Assembly: GCA_963837455.1 (NCBI GenBank)
Contig: CAWINM010000001.1
Coordinates: forward strand, 2,294,001 to 2,358,000
Reading direction: 5' to 3'
Length of the DNA stretch: 64,000 nucleotides
From: DASYQD01 sp963837455
GTDB taxonomy: Bacteria; Acidobacteriota; Thermoanaerobaculia; Multivoradales; JAIOJS01
The translations under genes were made by a program, and so were the position numbers. Below, piece by piece: positions 19,780-29,015 of this stretch; position 1 is the first letter of the stretch; each line of letters begins with the position of its first letter. The notes beneath the pieces were generated by a model that made no database searches, had not been told where the DNA came from, and saw nothing but the letters and a program-made list of their open reading frames with translations.

Positions 19780-21390
19780 GCTTCCACTGCGAGCGCCCGC
19801 TCCGTGCGCGGCGCCGGGCGATCGGCGGGCCGCAGGGCGAGCAGGAAGAGGTAGCCGTAGCCCTGCAGGAAGAGGTAGAGAAACGGCAGTGAGAGCCACA
19901 TTCCGAGCGCGATGGCAGTGAGGCAGCAGGCGGCGAAGTAGGCGGCGAGGGCGCCCTCGATCCAGAAGGAGAGGCGGCGCCCGCGGCCGTAGCCCGAGCT
20001 GGCGCGCGGGGAGTGCCTCGCGGCGGCGGCCGGTGTCGCCGCGGCCGGGCTTTCCGCATCGCGGTTGCTCGGCAGTGCCGATATGGACGGGGTCCAGTGA
20101 AAGGCTCCGGTGTTCCTCTCGAAACCGTACTTCGGCGTGCGGTGGAAGGTGCCGCCGCGACGCAGCGCGCCGGCGACCACCGCGGCGCTGTTGGTCACCG
20201 AGAGCCCGATGCCGGTCGCCATCAGTGCGGGCAGCAGGCGCAGGCGAGCGCGCCAGGGCTCCCCCACCGCCACCTGGCTGGCGACGTAGAAGAGCAGCAC
20301 CGAGCCGGTGGCGACGCCGAAGAGCGGCAGGTCGAAGGCGAGCAGCTGCTGCCAGCCGCTGCCGCGCCGCAGCAGCATGGCGGGGAAGATGAGCGCGGCG
20401 AGAAGCGCCATCAAGGGATAGGAGAGGTTGGCAGTGAGGTGCACGAAGGCCTCGGCGCGCACCCGCCAGGGCAGTGGGGCGGCGAGCAGACGCGGGAGCA
20501 GCTTGCGCGCGGTCTGGATCGAGCCCTTCGCCCAGCGGTGCTGCTGCGCTCTTGAAGTCGGCGATGTCGGCGGGCAGCTCGGCCGGCACCACCACGTCGG
20601 GGAGGAAGACGAAGCGCCAGCCGGCGAGCTGGGCGCGGTAGGAGAGGTCGAGGTCCTCGGTCAGCGTGTCGGCCTGCCAGCCGCCGGCGTCGTCGATGGC
20701 CGGCGCGCCGCCAGACGCCGGCGGTGCCGTTGAAGTTGAAGAAGCACGCCCGACGCGGTGGCGGGCGGTGTGCTCGATGACGAAGTGGCCGTCGAGCAGC
20801 ATCGCCTGCGCGCGGGTGAGCCAGCGAGTCCTCCGCGGTTGAGGTGCCCCCAGCGGGCCTGGACCATGCCGACGCCGGCGGGTCGGCGAACCAGGGCACG
20901 AGGCGGCGCAGGAAGTCGGGCTCGGGCACGAAGTCGGCGTCGAAGACGGCGATCAGCTCGCCGCGGGCGCGACGCGAGGCCGGCGGCGAGCGCGCCCGCC
21001 TTGAAGCCGTCGCCGCTCGCAGCGGCGGAGCATGGTGGATGTCGAGCCCGTCGCGGCGCAGCTCGGCGCGACCGCGCGGCCACGATGGCGCTGGTCGTCG
21101 TCGGTCGAGTCGTCGAGCACCTGCACCTCGAGGCGATCGCGCGGATAGTCGAGCGCCGCGACGGCGCGCATCAGGCGTTCGGCGACGTAGCGCTCGTTGT
21201 AGAGCGGCAGCTGCACCGTCACCCGCGGCCAGGCGGCATCGTCGGGTGCCGGCGGCGGCTGCAGCGGCCGCCGCCGCGTCGACCACCAGTCGGCGAGCAG
21301 CACCAGACGGTGGCACCCGTAGAAGGCCAGCACCAGCAGCACCCCGTAGTAGGTCGCGAGCACCAGCCGTGCCGGCGTCAGCAAACCCAC
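19776..21390 (-). CDS. Membrane glycosyltransferase family 2 (cellulose-synthase-like), reading frame interrupted by two-allele sites
   Basis: Processive GT2 with an N-terminal membrane segment, RVTVQLPLYNE, VLDDSTD, DxD in DADFVPEPD, TEDLDLSYR, QQHRWAKG (spread over a slip) and several C-terminal membrane helices. Conserved pieces lie in all three frames between about 20540 and 21110. Counting 13 surplus bases gives one continuous protein of about 533 residues; nearly all sites read as one position with two alternative bases, e.g. CG[A/C] GGC TTC, TC[G/C] GCC, GC[C/G] GCC ATC. I treat the gene as functional with consensus errors. The product probably builds a beta-linked glycan or glycolipid at the inner membrane. 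It is divergent from a GT-C mannosyltransferase gene. Confidence 0.8.
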
Positions 21391-21449
21391 GGCAGCCCCT
21401 TCGCGCTCGCTTCGGCGTCGTCGTGCCCCTGCTCGGCGAGGTGACCGCG

Positions 21450-22784
21450 ATGGCGCTGCTCGCCCTCGCGGGCGACCCGGCGCGGCGACCGCGGCTCACT
21501 CTCGGGCTGCTCGCCGCCGCCTGCCTCTGCCTGGCGGCGCTGGTGCGCGGCGCGGCGCGCTCGCCGCTCTCCGCGGGCGCCGTTCTCGGCGCTGCCGCCC
21601 TCCTGCGCCTGCTGATGCTGCCGCTGCCGCCCGCCCTCTCCACCGACGTCTGGCGATACCTGTGGGACGGCCGCCTGGCGATGCACCACCGCAACCCGTA
21701 CCTGCTTCGCCCCGACGACCCGGCGCTGGCCGGGCAGCGCGACGCGCTCTGGCAACGCCTCGAGCACCGTGACGTGCCGACCGTCTATCCGCCGCTGGCG
21801 ATGGCGCTCTTCGTGCTCCCTGCCGGGCTGGCGCCGCGCGCGGGGATGGTCGCCTGGAAGCTTCTCGTTGCCCTCGTCGACCTCGGGAGTTGCGCGCTGC
21901 TGCTGCGGCTCGCCGACGAGGCGGGCTGGCCCCGCCAGCGGGTGCTCTGGTACGCCGCCCATCCATTGGTGGCGCTCGAGGTCGCCGGGATGGGGCACCT
22001 CGAGCCGATGGGCGTGACGGCGTCGGTGCTGGTGGCGCTGTGGCTGCGCCGCGGGCGGGCGAGCGGCGCCGGGGCCGCAGCGGCCGCGGCCGGGCTCGCC
22101 AAGCTCATCCCCTTCGCGGCGGTCCCGATGTGGGCTCGGCAGGCGCGAGGATTCGCCTCGAGGGAAAGGCGCGCCGACGGCGCCGGCGCCTTCCTGCTGA
22201 CCGCCGTCGGGCTGTCGGCGCTGGCGCTGTGGCCGGTGGCTACCACCGCCGGCAGCATCCCGCCCGGTCTTGCCACCTACGCCCTGCGATGGGAGTTCGG
22301 CGGTCCGCTGCACGAGCCCCTCTGGCGGCTGCTGGCGGCGGCCCGCGCCCCGGAGGCCCTCAAGCACGGGCTGGATCTTATGAAAGAGCGCGTGGGAATG
22401 CATGCGCTGTGGAACCGCATCTACCCCTGGGCCTACCCGCAGCTGCTGTCGCGACTGCTGCTCGCCGCGGGCGCGGCGGCGCTGGTGGCGCGCTCCTGCC
22501 TGTCGCGGCACCGGCGCTGGAGCGACCCGGTGACGGGCGGCGCCGCACTGTTCGGCGGGCTGCTGTTGTGCTCGCCCACGGTGTATCCCTGGTACCTGCT
22601 GTGGGTGCTGCCCTGGGCAGCGCTCACCGCGCGTGCGCCCTGGCTGCTGGCGGCGGCCCTGGCGCCGCTGCTCTACGTGCCGGCGCTCGTCGGCGTGCCG
22701 CTGTGGCCGTGGATCCACCTGGCGGTGTGGGCGCCGCCGCTGGCGCTGTGGGTGGTGGAACGGTGGCGACGGCCCCCGAGCTGA
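21450..22784 (+). CDS. Integral membrane glycosyltransferase, GT-C fold (GT87/mannosyltransferase-like)
   Basis: 444 residues from ATG 21450; GTG codons at 21423 and 21441 in the same frame are alternative starts. About 10-11 hydrophobic segments. The first long loop has STDVWRYLWDGR, the acidic/aromatic motif of polyprenol-phosphate-dependent GT-C enzymes, followed by NPY and TVYPPLAMALF as in DUF2029/GT87 mannosyltransferases. The late loop has SPTVYPWYLLWVLPWA. It probably transfers mannose or another sugar from a lipid-linked donor outside the membrane. It is divergent from the GT2 gene, with which it may share a product. Its 3' end overlaps the truA start by 22 bases. Confidence 0.82.
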   Translation: MALLALAGDPARRPRLTLGLLAAACLCLAALVRGAARSPLSAGAVLGAAALLRLLMLPLPPALSTDVWRYLWDGRLAMHHRNPYLLRPDDPALAGQRDALWQRLEHRDVPTVYPPLAMALFVLPAGLAPRAGMVAWKLLVALVDLGSCALLLRLADEAGWPRQRVLWYAAHPLVALEVAGMGHLEPMGVTASVLVALWLRRGRASGAGAAAAAAGLAKLIPFAAVPMWARQARGFASRERRADGAGAFLLTAVGLSALALWPVATTAGSIPPGLATYALRWEFGGPLHEPLWRLLAAARAPEALKHGLDLMKERVGMHALWNRIYPWAYPQLLSRLLLAAGAAALVARSCLSRHRRWSDPVTGGAALFGGLLLCSPTVYPWYLLWVLPWAALTARAPWLLAAALAPLLYVPALVGVPLWPWIHLAVWAPPLALWVVERWRRPPS

Positions 22785-23533
22785 GCTGGCGGCTCACCAT
22801 CTCCTACCGCGGCGAGCGCTACGGCGGCTGGCAGCGGCAGGAGAACGCGCTGACCGTGCAGCAGGTGATCGAGGAGGCACTCGCCAGCGTGCTCGGCGCA
22901 GCGGTGCGAGTGACGGGCGCCAGCCGCACCGACGCCGGCGTGCACGCCCGCGGCCAGGTGGCGTCGCTGCGCGCCGCCGCCGCGGCCGGCGCGCTCGTCC
23001 ACGGCACCAACGCCCACCTGCCCGAAGACGTCCGCGTGCTGGCGGCGGAGGTGACGCCGCCGGGCTTTCACGCCCGCAAGCACGCGTGGGCGAAGGAGTA
23101 CCGCTACCACCTGCGGCGCGTCGCCGTCCTGTCGCCGCTCGACGCCCCCTTCGCGCTGCGCGTCGACGCCGGCCTCGACGTCGCCGCCATGGCCGCGGCG
23201 ACGGCGCTTCTCGTCGGTCGTCACGACTTCACCGCCTTCGCCAAGAGCGGTGGCAGCGCCCGGGATCCCCACCGCCGGCTCGACCTCGCCGAGTGGCTCG
23301 AGGAAGGGGACGCGCTCACCTTCCGGGTCGTCGGCGAGGGGTTCCTGCGCGGCATGGTGCGGGCCCTCGTCGGCACGCTCCTGGAGGTGGGGCGCGGGCG
23401 GCGGACGCCGGCCTCCTTCGGCGCCCTCCTCGCAGGGCGAACGCGTGGAGAGGCAGGGCCGAACGCGCCCGCGCACGGCCTCGTGCTCGAGCATGTCGGC
23501 TACCCGCCGCAGTGGTCGCCGCCGGTGCCGTGA
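22763..23533 (+). CDS. truA: tRNA pseudouridine(38-40) synthase TruA
   Basis: 256 residues from GTG 22763 (GGTGGAA upstream), inside the end of the preceding gene. TruA converts uridines 38-40 of the tRNA anticodon arm to pseudouridine. The start YRGERYGGWQRQ and the catalytic GASRTDAGVHARGQ (nucleophile Asp) are diagnostic. HARKHAWAKEYRYHL, DFTAFAKSGG, GEGFLRGMVRALVGTLLEVG and the C-terminal PPAHGL-type segment (APAHGLVLEHVGYP) complete the family pattern. Length is normal. Confidence 0.95.
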   Translation: MATAPELSWRLTISYRGERYGGWQRQENALTVQQVIEEALASVLGAAVRVTGASRTDAGVHARGQVASLRAAAAAGALVHGTNAHLPEDVRVLAAEVTPPGFHARKHAWAKEYRYHLRRVAVLSPLDAPFALRVDAGLDVAAMAAATALLVGRHDFTAFAKSGGSARDPHRRLDLAEWLEEGDALTFRVVGEGFLRGMVRALVGTLLEVGRGRRTPASFGALLAGRTRGEAGPNAPAHGLVLEHVGYPPQWSPPVP

Positions 23534-23615
23534 GGCCTCCGTGAGGCAGGCCTGAGGCCACTCTGAGGCGGGCCGGAAGGGCGCGGGGACTGTGGTACCT
23601 TAACGGGTTGACGCC

Positions 23616-24419
23616 ATGCCGGATCTCGCCCGTCTCGCCGCCGCCGGTTCCCCGGAAGAGCTCCTCGTCAGACGCCTGGACCTGGCGCGGCTGCCACGCC
23701 ACGTCGCCATCATCATGGACGGCAACGGTCGCTGGGCGAAGGCTCGCAGCCTGCCTCGCGTCGAAGGGCACCGCGCCGGCGTGCAGGCCGTCCAGGACAC
23801 CGTCGAGGCCGCCGGCCAGCTCGAGCTACAGGCGCTCACCCTCTATGCCTTTTCGGTGGAGAACTGGAAGCGTCCCCGCTACGAGGTGTGGACGCTGATG
23901 AACTTGCTGAAGGACTACATCAGGCAGGAGCTCGACACACTGGTGGGCAACGACGTGCACCTCGAGGTGGTGGGGCGCTGGCGCGAGCTCGACGCCTCGG
24001 TGGTGACGGCGCTCGAGCGGGCGATCGCCGCCACGTCCCACTGCCGGGGGATGCGCCTCAACATCGCCCTCAACTACTCGGGGCGCTGCGAGATCGTCGA
24101 CGCCTGCCGGCGCATCGTCGCCGACTGGGCGGCGGGGAAGCGGGCGGACATCGACGAGGAGACCCTCGGTCGCTACCTCTACACCGCCGGGCTGCCCGAC
24201 CCCGACCTGCTGGTACGTACCTCGGGGGAGATGCGAGTCTCCAACTTCCTGCTCTGGCAGATCGCCTACAGCGAGATCTGGGTGACCAATACCCTGTGGC
24301 CGGACTTCCGCCGGCGCGAGCTGTTCGAGGCGATCCTCGACTTCCAGCGCCGGGAGCGGCGCTACGGTGGCGTCTCTCCCGACGAGGCGGTGCTTGCCCC
24401 GCAGGCGCAGCATCGCTGA
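23616..24419 (+). CDS. uppS: Undecaprenyl diphosphate synthase (isoprenyl transferase UppS)
   Basis: 267 residues. It makes the C55 lipid carrier for peptidoglycan and O-antigen by cis-condensation of isopentenyl diphosphate. Motifs: HVAIIMDGNGRWAKAR with the catalytic Asp, GHRAGVQAVQDTVEAA, LTLYAFSVENWKRP, LNIALNYSGRCEIVDA, and DLLVRTSGEMRVSNFLLWQ followed by WPDF. The family usually has Q where this protein has M in SGEMR, a minor variation. It heads the uppS-cdsA-dxr-rseP cluster, an order shared by many Gram-negative bacteria. The 82-base upstream gap holds TGAGGC-type repeats but no convincing promoter. Confidence 0.95.
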   Translation: MPDLARLAAAGSPEELLVRRLDLARLPRHVAIIMDGNGRWAKARSLPRVEGHRAGVQAVQDTVEAAGQLELQALTLYAFSVENWKRPRYEVWTLMNLLKDYIRQELDTLVGNDVHLEVVGRWRELDASVVTALERAIAATSHCRGMRLNIALNYSGRCEIVDACRRIVADWAAGKRADIDEETLGRYLYTAGLPDPDLLVRTSGEMRVSNFLLWQIAYSEIWVTNTLWPDFRRRELFEAILDFQRRERRYGGVSPDEAVLAPQAQHR

Positions 24420-24524
24420 GCGCTGCTGCGGAGGATTCGGTGTCGGCGCCGGCGAGAGGCGCGCCGGCGCCACGCTGCGCGGCCGGCTCTGCGGCGCGGC
24501 GGCGTCGCGGTGGAGGGGGGCGCG

Positions 24525-25352
24525 ATGAGACGGCTGCTGACCGCGGCGGTGGCGGTGCCGCTGGCCTTGCTGGCCACCTTCGGGTTGCCCAACTGGGCCT
24601 TCTTCGTCGTCATGCTGCTGGTCTTCGTCCCCTGCAGCGTCGAGTACGTGCAGCTGCTCAGACCGCAGGCGCCGCACGCCCCCCTGTGGGTCGTGCCGTT
24701 CGCCGTGCCGCCGGTCTCCATCGCTTTGCTCTGGGCGATGACGGCCCACGACCGCGTGCCGCCGGCCGATGCCTGGGTGATCGCCTGCACGCTGCTCGCC
24801 ACCGTCGGCGTCGGGACATTCCTCTTGCTGGGGCGCACCCCACCCGCCGAGGCCGCGACGGCGCTGGGGGTGGTCGGTTTCGGGATCCCCTTCTTTGCCA
24901 TGCCGCCCGCCGTGGCGGCAGTGATGCAGCGGCTCGACCCCTGGCTGCTCTTCCTGCTCTACGCCATCGTCTGGTTGGGGGACACGGCCGCCTACTACCT
25001 GGGGTCCGCGTGGGGTCGCCACAAGATGGCCCCGGTGGTGTCGCCCAACAAGAGCTGGGAGGGGGCCATCGCCGGATTCGTCACCGGCATCGTGGCCACC
25101 GTGGTGTGGAGCTGGTGGCGCCTCGGCGAGGTGCGCCTGCCGCTGCTCGTGGTGGCCGCAGTCACCGCCCTCGCCGCCCAGGTGGGCGACCTCTTCGAGT
25201 CGCTGCTCAAGCGCGGCGTCCACGTCAAGGACTCCGGGCACTGGGTGCCCGGGCACGGCGGCTTCTTCGACCGCATGGACGCCATGCTCTTTGCCGGACC
25301 TGTGATGCTCGGCGGGCTGTGGCTGATCGCGCACGAGGGGTGGGGGCCGTGA
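24525..25352 (+). CDS. cdsA: Phosphatidate cytidylyltransferase CdsA
   Basis: 275 residues, polytopic inner-membrane enzyme that forms CDP-diacylglycerol from phosphatidate and CTP. The start ATG 24525 follows GGAGGGGG; an upstream GTG at 24510 overlaps that site and is less likely. Seven to eight hydrophobic segments. The signature region is VVSPNKSWEGAIAG, and the C-terminal SLLKRGVHVKDSGHWVPGHGG, then FDRMDAMLFAGP, matches the CdsA pattern S-x-x-KR-x4-KD-x5-PGHGG-x-x-DR-x-D. It is second in the lipid cluster, with dxr following 16 bases later. Confidence 0.95.
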   Translation: MRRLLTAAVAVPLALLATFGLPNWAFFVVMLLVFVPCSVEYVQLLRPQAPHAPLWVVPFAVPPVSIALLWAMTAHDRVPPADAWVIACTLLATVGVGTFLLLGRTPPAEAATALGVVGFGIPFFAMPPAVAAVMQRLDPWLLFLLYAIVWLGDTAAYYLGSAWGRHKMAPVVSPNKSWEGAIAGFVTGIVATVVWSWWRLGEVRLPLLVVAAVTALAAQVGDLFESLLKRGVHVKDSGHWVPGHGGFFDRMDAMLFAGPVMLGGLWLIAHEGWGP

Positions 25353-25368
25353 CGTCCGCGCCGCACTC

Positions 25369-26526
25369 ATGAGCCTCGGCATCGCCGTGCTCGGCGCCAC
25401 GGGCTCGGTGGGCAGCAGTGTGCTGCGAGTGGTCCGGCAGCACCGCGAGCGGCTGCGGGTGGTGGCGCTCGCCGCCTACGGCAGCGACCCTGGCAAGCTG
25501 CTGCGGCTGGTCGAGGAGCTGCGCCCGCGGCTGGTCGGCGTGGCCGACGCCACCGCCGCTCGCGAGGTGGCTCGCCTGGCCCCCGCCGGCGTGGAGGTGG
25601 TCCCGGGGGAGGAGGGGCTGCGGGCCGTGGCCACCCACCCGGACGCGGTGCGAGTGGTGGCGGCGATGGTGGGTGCGGCGGGGCTGCGCCCGGCGTGGGC
25701 AGCCGTCGATGCAGGCAAGGACGTCGCCCTCGCCAACAAGGAGTGCCTGGTGGTCGCCGGCCGGCTGCTCACCGCCCTCGCCGCCGCTCGCGGCGTTCAC
25801 CTGCTGCCGGTGGACAGCGAGCACGCGGCGCTTCACCAGGCGCTGCGCGGGGGCCGCGCGGAGGAGGTGGAGCGTCTCGTGCTCACCGCCTCCGGCGGCC
25901 CGTTCTGGCAGCGCGAGGCTGCTACCTTCGACGCCATCGCGCCTGCCGAGGCGCTCGCCCACCCGACGTGGAGGATGGGAGCCAAGATCTCCGTCGACTC
26001 GGCGACGTTGATGAACAAGGGGCTCGAGCTGATCGAGGCGAGCCACCTCTTCGCGGTGCCCGCGGACCGCATCGAGGTGGTGGTGCACCCGCGTTCGCTG
26101 GTGCACTCCCTGGTCGAGTTCCGCGACGGCACCTGGCTCGCGCAGCTGTCGGCAAACGACATGGTCTTCCCGGTGCAGTACGCCCTCTCCTGGCCCGAGC
26201 GCTGGAGCAACGAGTTCCCCCGCCTGACCCCCGCGGAGCTCGGCAACCTGGAGTTCTTCCCGCTCGACGAGGCGAAGTTCCCTACCGTCGCCATGGCGCG
26301 GCGAGCGCTCGCCGCCGGCGACAGCGCGCCGGCAGTGCTCAACGGCGCCAACGAGGCTGCCGTGGGGGCCTTCCTCGCCGGCCGGGTGCCCTTCCCGGCC
26401 ATCGCCGGCACCGTCGCGACGGTGCTCGCCGAGCACGTCGCGCAATCGCTCTCCACCCTCGACGACGCCCTGGGCTGGGACGACTGGGGACGGAGGCGTG
26501 CCGGCGAGCTCGTGGGCGGGAGCTGA
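25369..26526 (+). CDS. dxr: 1-deoxy-D-xylulose 5-phosphate reductoisomerase
   Basis: 385 residues. Dxr makes 2-C-methyl-D-erythritol 4-phosphate with NADPH, the committed step of the non-mevalonate isoprenoid pathway that supplies UppS. The N-terminal NADPH loop is VLGATGSVGSSVL. ANKECLVVAG, LPVDSEHAALHQAL, LTASGGPFW, HPTWRMGAKISVDSATLMN and NKGLELIEASHLF hold the metal and substrate ligands. VVVHPRSLVHSLVEF and the C-terminal VLNGANEAAVGAFL complete it. Length is normal (about 390). No disruption. Confidence 0.97.
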   Translation: MSLGIAVLGATGSVGSSVLRVVRQHRERLRVVALAAYGSDPGKLLRLVEELRPRLVGVADATAAREVARLAPAGVEVVPGEEGLRAVATHPDAVRVVAAMVGAAGLRPAWAAVDAGKDVALANKECLVVAGRLLTALAAARGVHLLPVDSEHAALHQALRGGRAEEVERLVLTASGGPFWQREAATFDAIAPAEALAHPTWRMGAKISVDSATLMNKGLELIEASHLFAVPADRIEVVVHPRSLVHSLVEFRDGTWLAQLSANDMVFPVQYALSWPERWSNEFPRLTPAELGNLEFFPLDEAKFPTVAMARRALAAGDSAPAVLNGANEAAVGAFLAGRVPFPAIAGTVATVLAEHVAQSLSTLDDALGWDDWGRRRAGELVGGS

Positions 26527-26660
26527 TACTCTGGCCGGCCGGGAAGAAGCCCCGCGTGGGGCGAGGTTCTAGTGGCGGCAGCCTTGCCAACTCCGGAACG
26601 CCGGCTCCGTCCCTTGCCGACGATCCCCCTGCGAACGACCCTCCTGGCCAGCGAGAACCC

Positions 26661-28028
26661 GTGAGCATCAGCGACATCCCCCCGTTTCTCCTCGTCCTCG
26701 GCGTCATCATCTTCGTCCACGAAGGCGGCCACTTCCTGATGGCCAAGGCCTTCGACTTCAAGGTGCTCACCTTCTCGCTGGGCTTTGGGCCCAAGATCGT
26801 GTCGCTCCAGCGCGGCGAGACGGAGTACCGGATCGCCTGGCTGCCGCTCGGCGGCTACGTGCGGCTGGGAGGAGAGACCCCCGAGGAGGCCACCGGCGAC
26901 CCTCGCGACTTCCAGAGCAAGCCGCGCTGGCAGCGCATCCTGGTCTACCTCGCGGGGCCGACCATGAATGTCGCGCTCGCCATCGCCCTGGTGGCGGTGG
27001 TGCTCATGCTCGGCTTCCCCGTCCCCTTCCTCAACGAGACGCCGCCGGTGGTGGGAGCCGTCGATGCCGGCTCGCCGGCGGCGACCGCGGGGCTGCAGTC
27101 CGGGGACGACGTGATCGAGGTCAACGCCCACCCGGTGCACGACTGGGAGCCGGTGGCGATGGCGATTCTCGAGTCGCCCGGCCGTCCGGTGGCGCTCACC
27201 GTCGAGCGCGGCGGCAAGCGCCTCCATCTCACGGTGGTGCCCAAGCTGATCCCCCAGTACGACATCGGTGACGCCGGCGTGTACGCCAAGGTCTTGCCTC
27301 ATGTGTCGTCGGTCAATGCCGGCAGCCCGGCGCAGGCAGCCGGCTTTCACGAGGAGGACGAGCTGCGCGCCGTCGACGGACGCAAGCTCGCCACCGAATC
27401 GGAGATCGTTCACTACATCGAGACCCACTCCGGCCGCCGGATCGTGGTGACGGTGCGCCGGGGCGAGCGGCTCGTCGACCTCGCCGTCGTGCCGAGCGGC
27501 GAGGCGGGCGTCGGCCGCATCGGCGTCATCCTGACGACGGCCGTGAAGCTGCCTCCGTGGCCGGCGTTGCGCGCCAGCGCGCGCTACAACTGGGACGTCG
27601 CGAGCCAGACCGTCCAGCTGGTGGGCAAGCTGCTGCGGCGGGAGATGAAGCCGCAAAACGCGCTGCACGGCCCACTGGAGATCGGCAAGCTCTCCGGCGA
27701 GGCGGCGCGACTGGGGTTCCCCTTCCTCCTCCACCTGATGGCGCTGGTGTCGATCAGCATCGCCATCCTCAACCTGCTGCCGGTGCCGGTGCTCGACGGC
27801 GGGCAGATCTTCGTCCTGCTCGTGGAGTCGGGGATCCGCCGCGACCTCTCGCTGCGTCTCAAGGAGGCGATCAACATGGTGGGGCTCGCCTTCATCGTGC
27901 TGCTGATGGTGACGGTGATCTTCTTCGACGCGCGCCGCGCCTGGTTCTCTGGCAAGCAGGAGCCGGCCGCGACGCCATCGCCCTCGCCGGCGGCAGCGGC
28001 TGCACCGGCCCCCAGCACCGGGCGATGA
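26661..28028 (+). CDS. rseP: RseP-type site-2 intramembrane metalloprotease with two PDZ domains
   Basis: 455 residues from GTG 26661. The 134-base gap after dxr is open in this frame but is low-complexity and codes nothing recognisable. The first helix holds the zinc site IFVHEGGHFLMAK (HExxH as HEGGH; most members have HELGH or HEFGH). WLPLGGYVRLGGETPE and YLAGPTMNVALAIAL follow. Two PDZ domains lie at about residues 125-200 and 215-295 (AGLQSGDDVIEVN, AGFHEEDELRAVDG). The C-terminal helices have the third zinc ligand in NLLPVPVLDGGQ. It cleaves membrane proteins such as anti-sigma factors. The tail is Ala/Pro-rich. Confidence 0.94.
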   Translation: MSISDIPPFLLVLGVIIFVHEGGHFLMAKAFDFKVLTFSLGFGPKIVSLQRGETEYRIAWLPLGGYVRLGGETPEEATGDPRDFQSKPRWQRILVYLAGPTMNVALAIALVAVVLMLGFPVPFLNETPPVVGAVDAGSPAATAGLQSGDDVIEVNAHPVHDWEPVAMAILESPGRPVALTVERGGKRLHLTVVPKLIPQYDIGDAGVYAKVLPHVSSVNAGSPAQAAGFHEEDELRAVDGRKLATESEIVHYIETHSGRRIVVTVRRGERLVDLAVVPSGEAGVGRIGVILTTAVKLPPWPALRASARYNWDVASQTVQLVGKLLRREMKPQNALHGPLEIGKLSGEAARLGFPFLLHLMALVSISIAILNLLPVPVLDGGQIFVLLVESGIRRDLSLRLKEAINMVGLAFIVLLMVTVIFFDARRAWFSGKQEPAATPSPSPAAAAAPAPSTGR

Positions 28029-28097
28029 CGGCACCGGTGCGCCAGCGCACCGGCGGCTAGGCCGTCTTCCTCACCCCGCGAGGCGATCGCCCCACAC

Positions 28098-28946
28098 ATG
28101 CCGTTCCTCGGTGCACACGTCTCGGTCGCCGGGGGGCTGCCGCGCGCCTTCGAGCGTGGCCGCGACCTCGGCTGCACCGCCATGCAAGTCTTCGTCAAGA
28201 ACCCCAACCGCTGGCAGGGGCGTCCGCTCGACGACGAGGAGGTGGCGCGCTTCCGGGCGGCCCGCGAGTCGTGGACCGGGGCTCCACTGGTGGCCCACGG
28301 GGCTTACTTGATCAATCTCGCGGCGGAGGACGGCGAGATCCTGGCGCGCTCGCGGGCCGGGCTCATCGACGAGCTCGAGCGCTGCGCGCGGCTCGGGGTC
28401 GCCGGCCTGGTGGTGCACCCGGGAGCGCACGGCGGCGCCGGCGATGCGGAAGGGGTGCGGCGTGTCGCCGCCTCGCTCGACGCCGTGCTCGGCGAACGGC
28501 CGGCGGATGGACCCCGCGTGCTGCTGGAGACCACCGCCGGGCAGGGGAGCGCTCTCGGCTGGCGGCTCGAGCAGCTCGAGGCGATCCTCGTCGCCAGCCG
28601 TCACGTCGAGGCGCTGGCGATCTGCCTCGACAGCTGCCACCTCTTCGCCGCCGGCTATCCGCTCGACAGCGCGGAGGGTGTGGCGTCGGTGCTCGGCGAG
28701 GCGGTGGCGCGGTTTGGCGCCGACCGTCTCGCCTGCGTGCACCTCAACGACTCGCGCCACCCGCGCGGCTCGCGGCGGGACCGGCACGCCAACGTCGGCG
28801 AGGGAATGCTGGGGAGGGATGCCTTTGCCGCGCTGCTGCGGGCCCCGCTGCTCGCCGCCGTGCCGCTCATCCTCGAGACCCCCGACGACGACCAGCAGGG
28901 GCACGCCCGCGACCTCGCTCTGCTGCGCTCGCTGGTGCCCCGGTGA
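28098..28946 (+). CDS. nfo: Deoxyribonuclease IV (endonuclease IV, AP endonuclease)
   Basis: 282 residues. This TIM-barrel AP endonuclease incises 5' to abasic sites during base-excision repair, using three zinc ions. Matching segments are GAHVSVAGGLPRAFE, MQVFVKNPNRW, VAHGAYLINLA, GLVVHPGAHGG (His ligands), VLLETTAGQGSALG (Glu), ICLDSCHLFAAGY (Asp/His), CVHLNDSRHPRGSRRDRHANVGEG and PLILETPDDD (Glu). These cover the nine-ligand pattern. It follows rseP by 69 bases on the same strand and has no obvious functional tie to it. Confidence 0.95.
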   Translation: MPFLGAHVSVAGGLPRAFERGRDLGCTAMQVFVKNPNRWQGRPLDDEEVARFRAARESWTGAPLVAHGAYLINLAAEDGEILARSRAGLIDELERCARLGVAGLVVHPGAHGGAGDAEGVRRVAASLDAVLGERPADGPRVLLETTAGQGSALGWRLEQLEAILVASRHVEALAICLDSCHLFAAGYPLDSAEGVASVLGEAVARFGADRLACVHLNDSRHPRGSRRDRHANVGEGMLGRDAFAALLRAPLLAAVPLILETPDDDQQGHARDLALLRSLVPR

Positions 28947-29000
28947 CGGCGGGGCGCCCGGGAGTCGCTCGCTGCGGCCCACGGGGGGTCCGCAGCGCCC

Positions 29001-29009
29001 TGCTAGACT
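29001..29009 (+). promoter_or_regulatory. Extended -10 promoter of a probably leaderless PASTA gene (TGC-TAGACT-N6-ATG)
   Basis: TGC TAGACT (29001-29009) is an extended -10 element. It ends 6 bases before the ATG at 29016, so the predicted start of transcription coincides with the start codon. No Shine-Dalgarno is present. The same nine bases TGCTAGACT occur at 33527-33535 ahead of the Fis-type gene. Confidence 0.45.
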
Positions 29010-29015
29010 CGGCCG

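Noticed and set aside
23534..23615. Promoter before uppS (TTAACG, TTGACG)
   Set aside because: TTGACG lies 5 bases before the ATG, too close to act as a -35, and no spaced pair fits.
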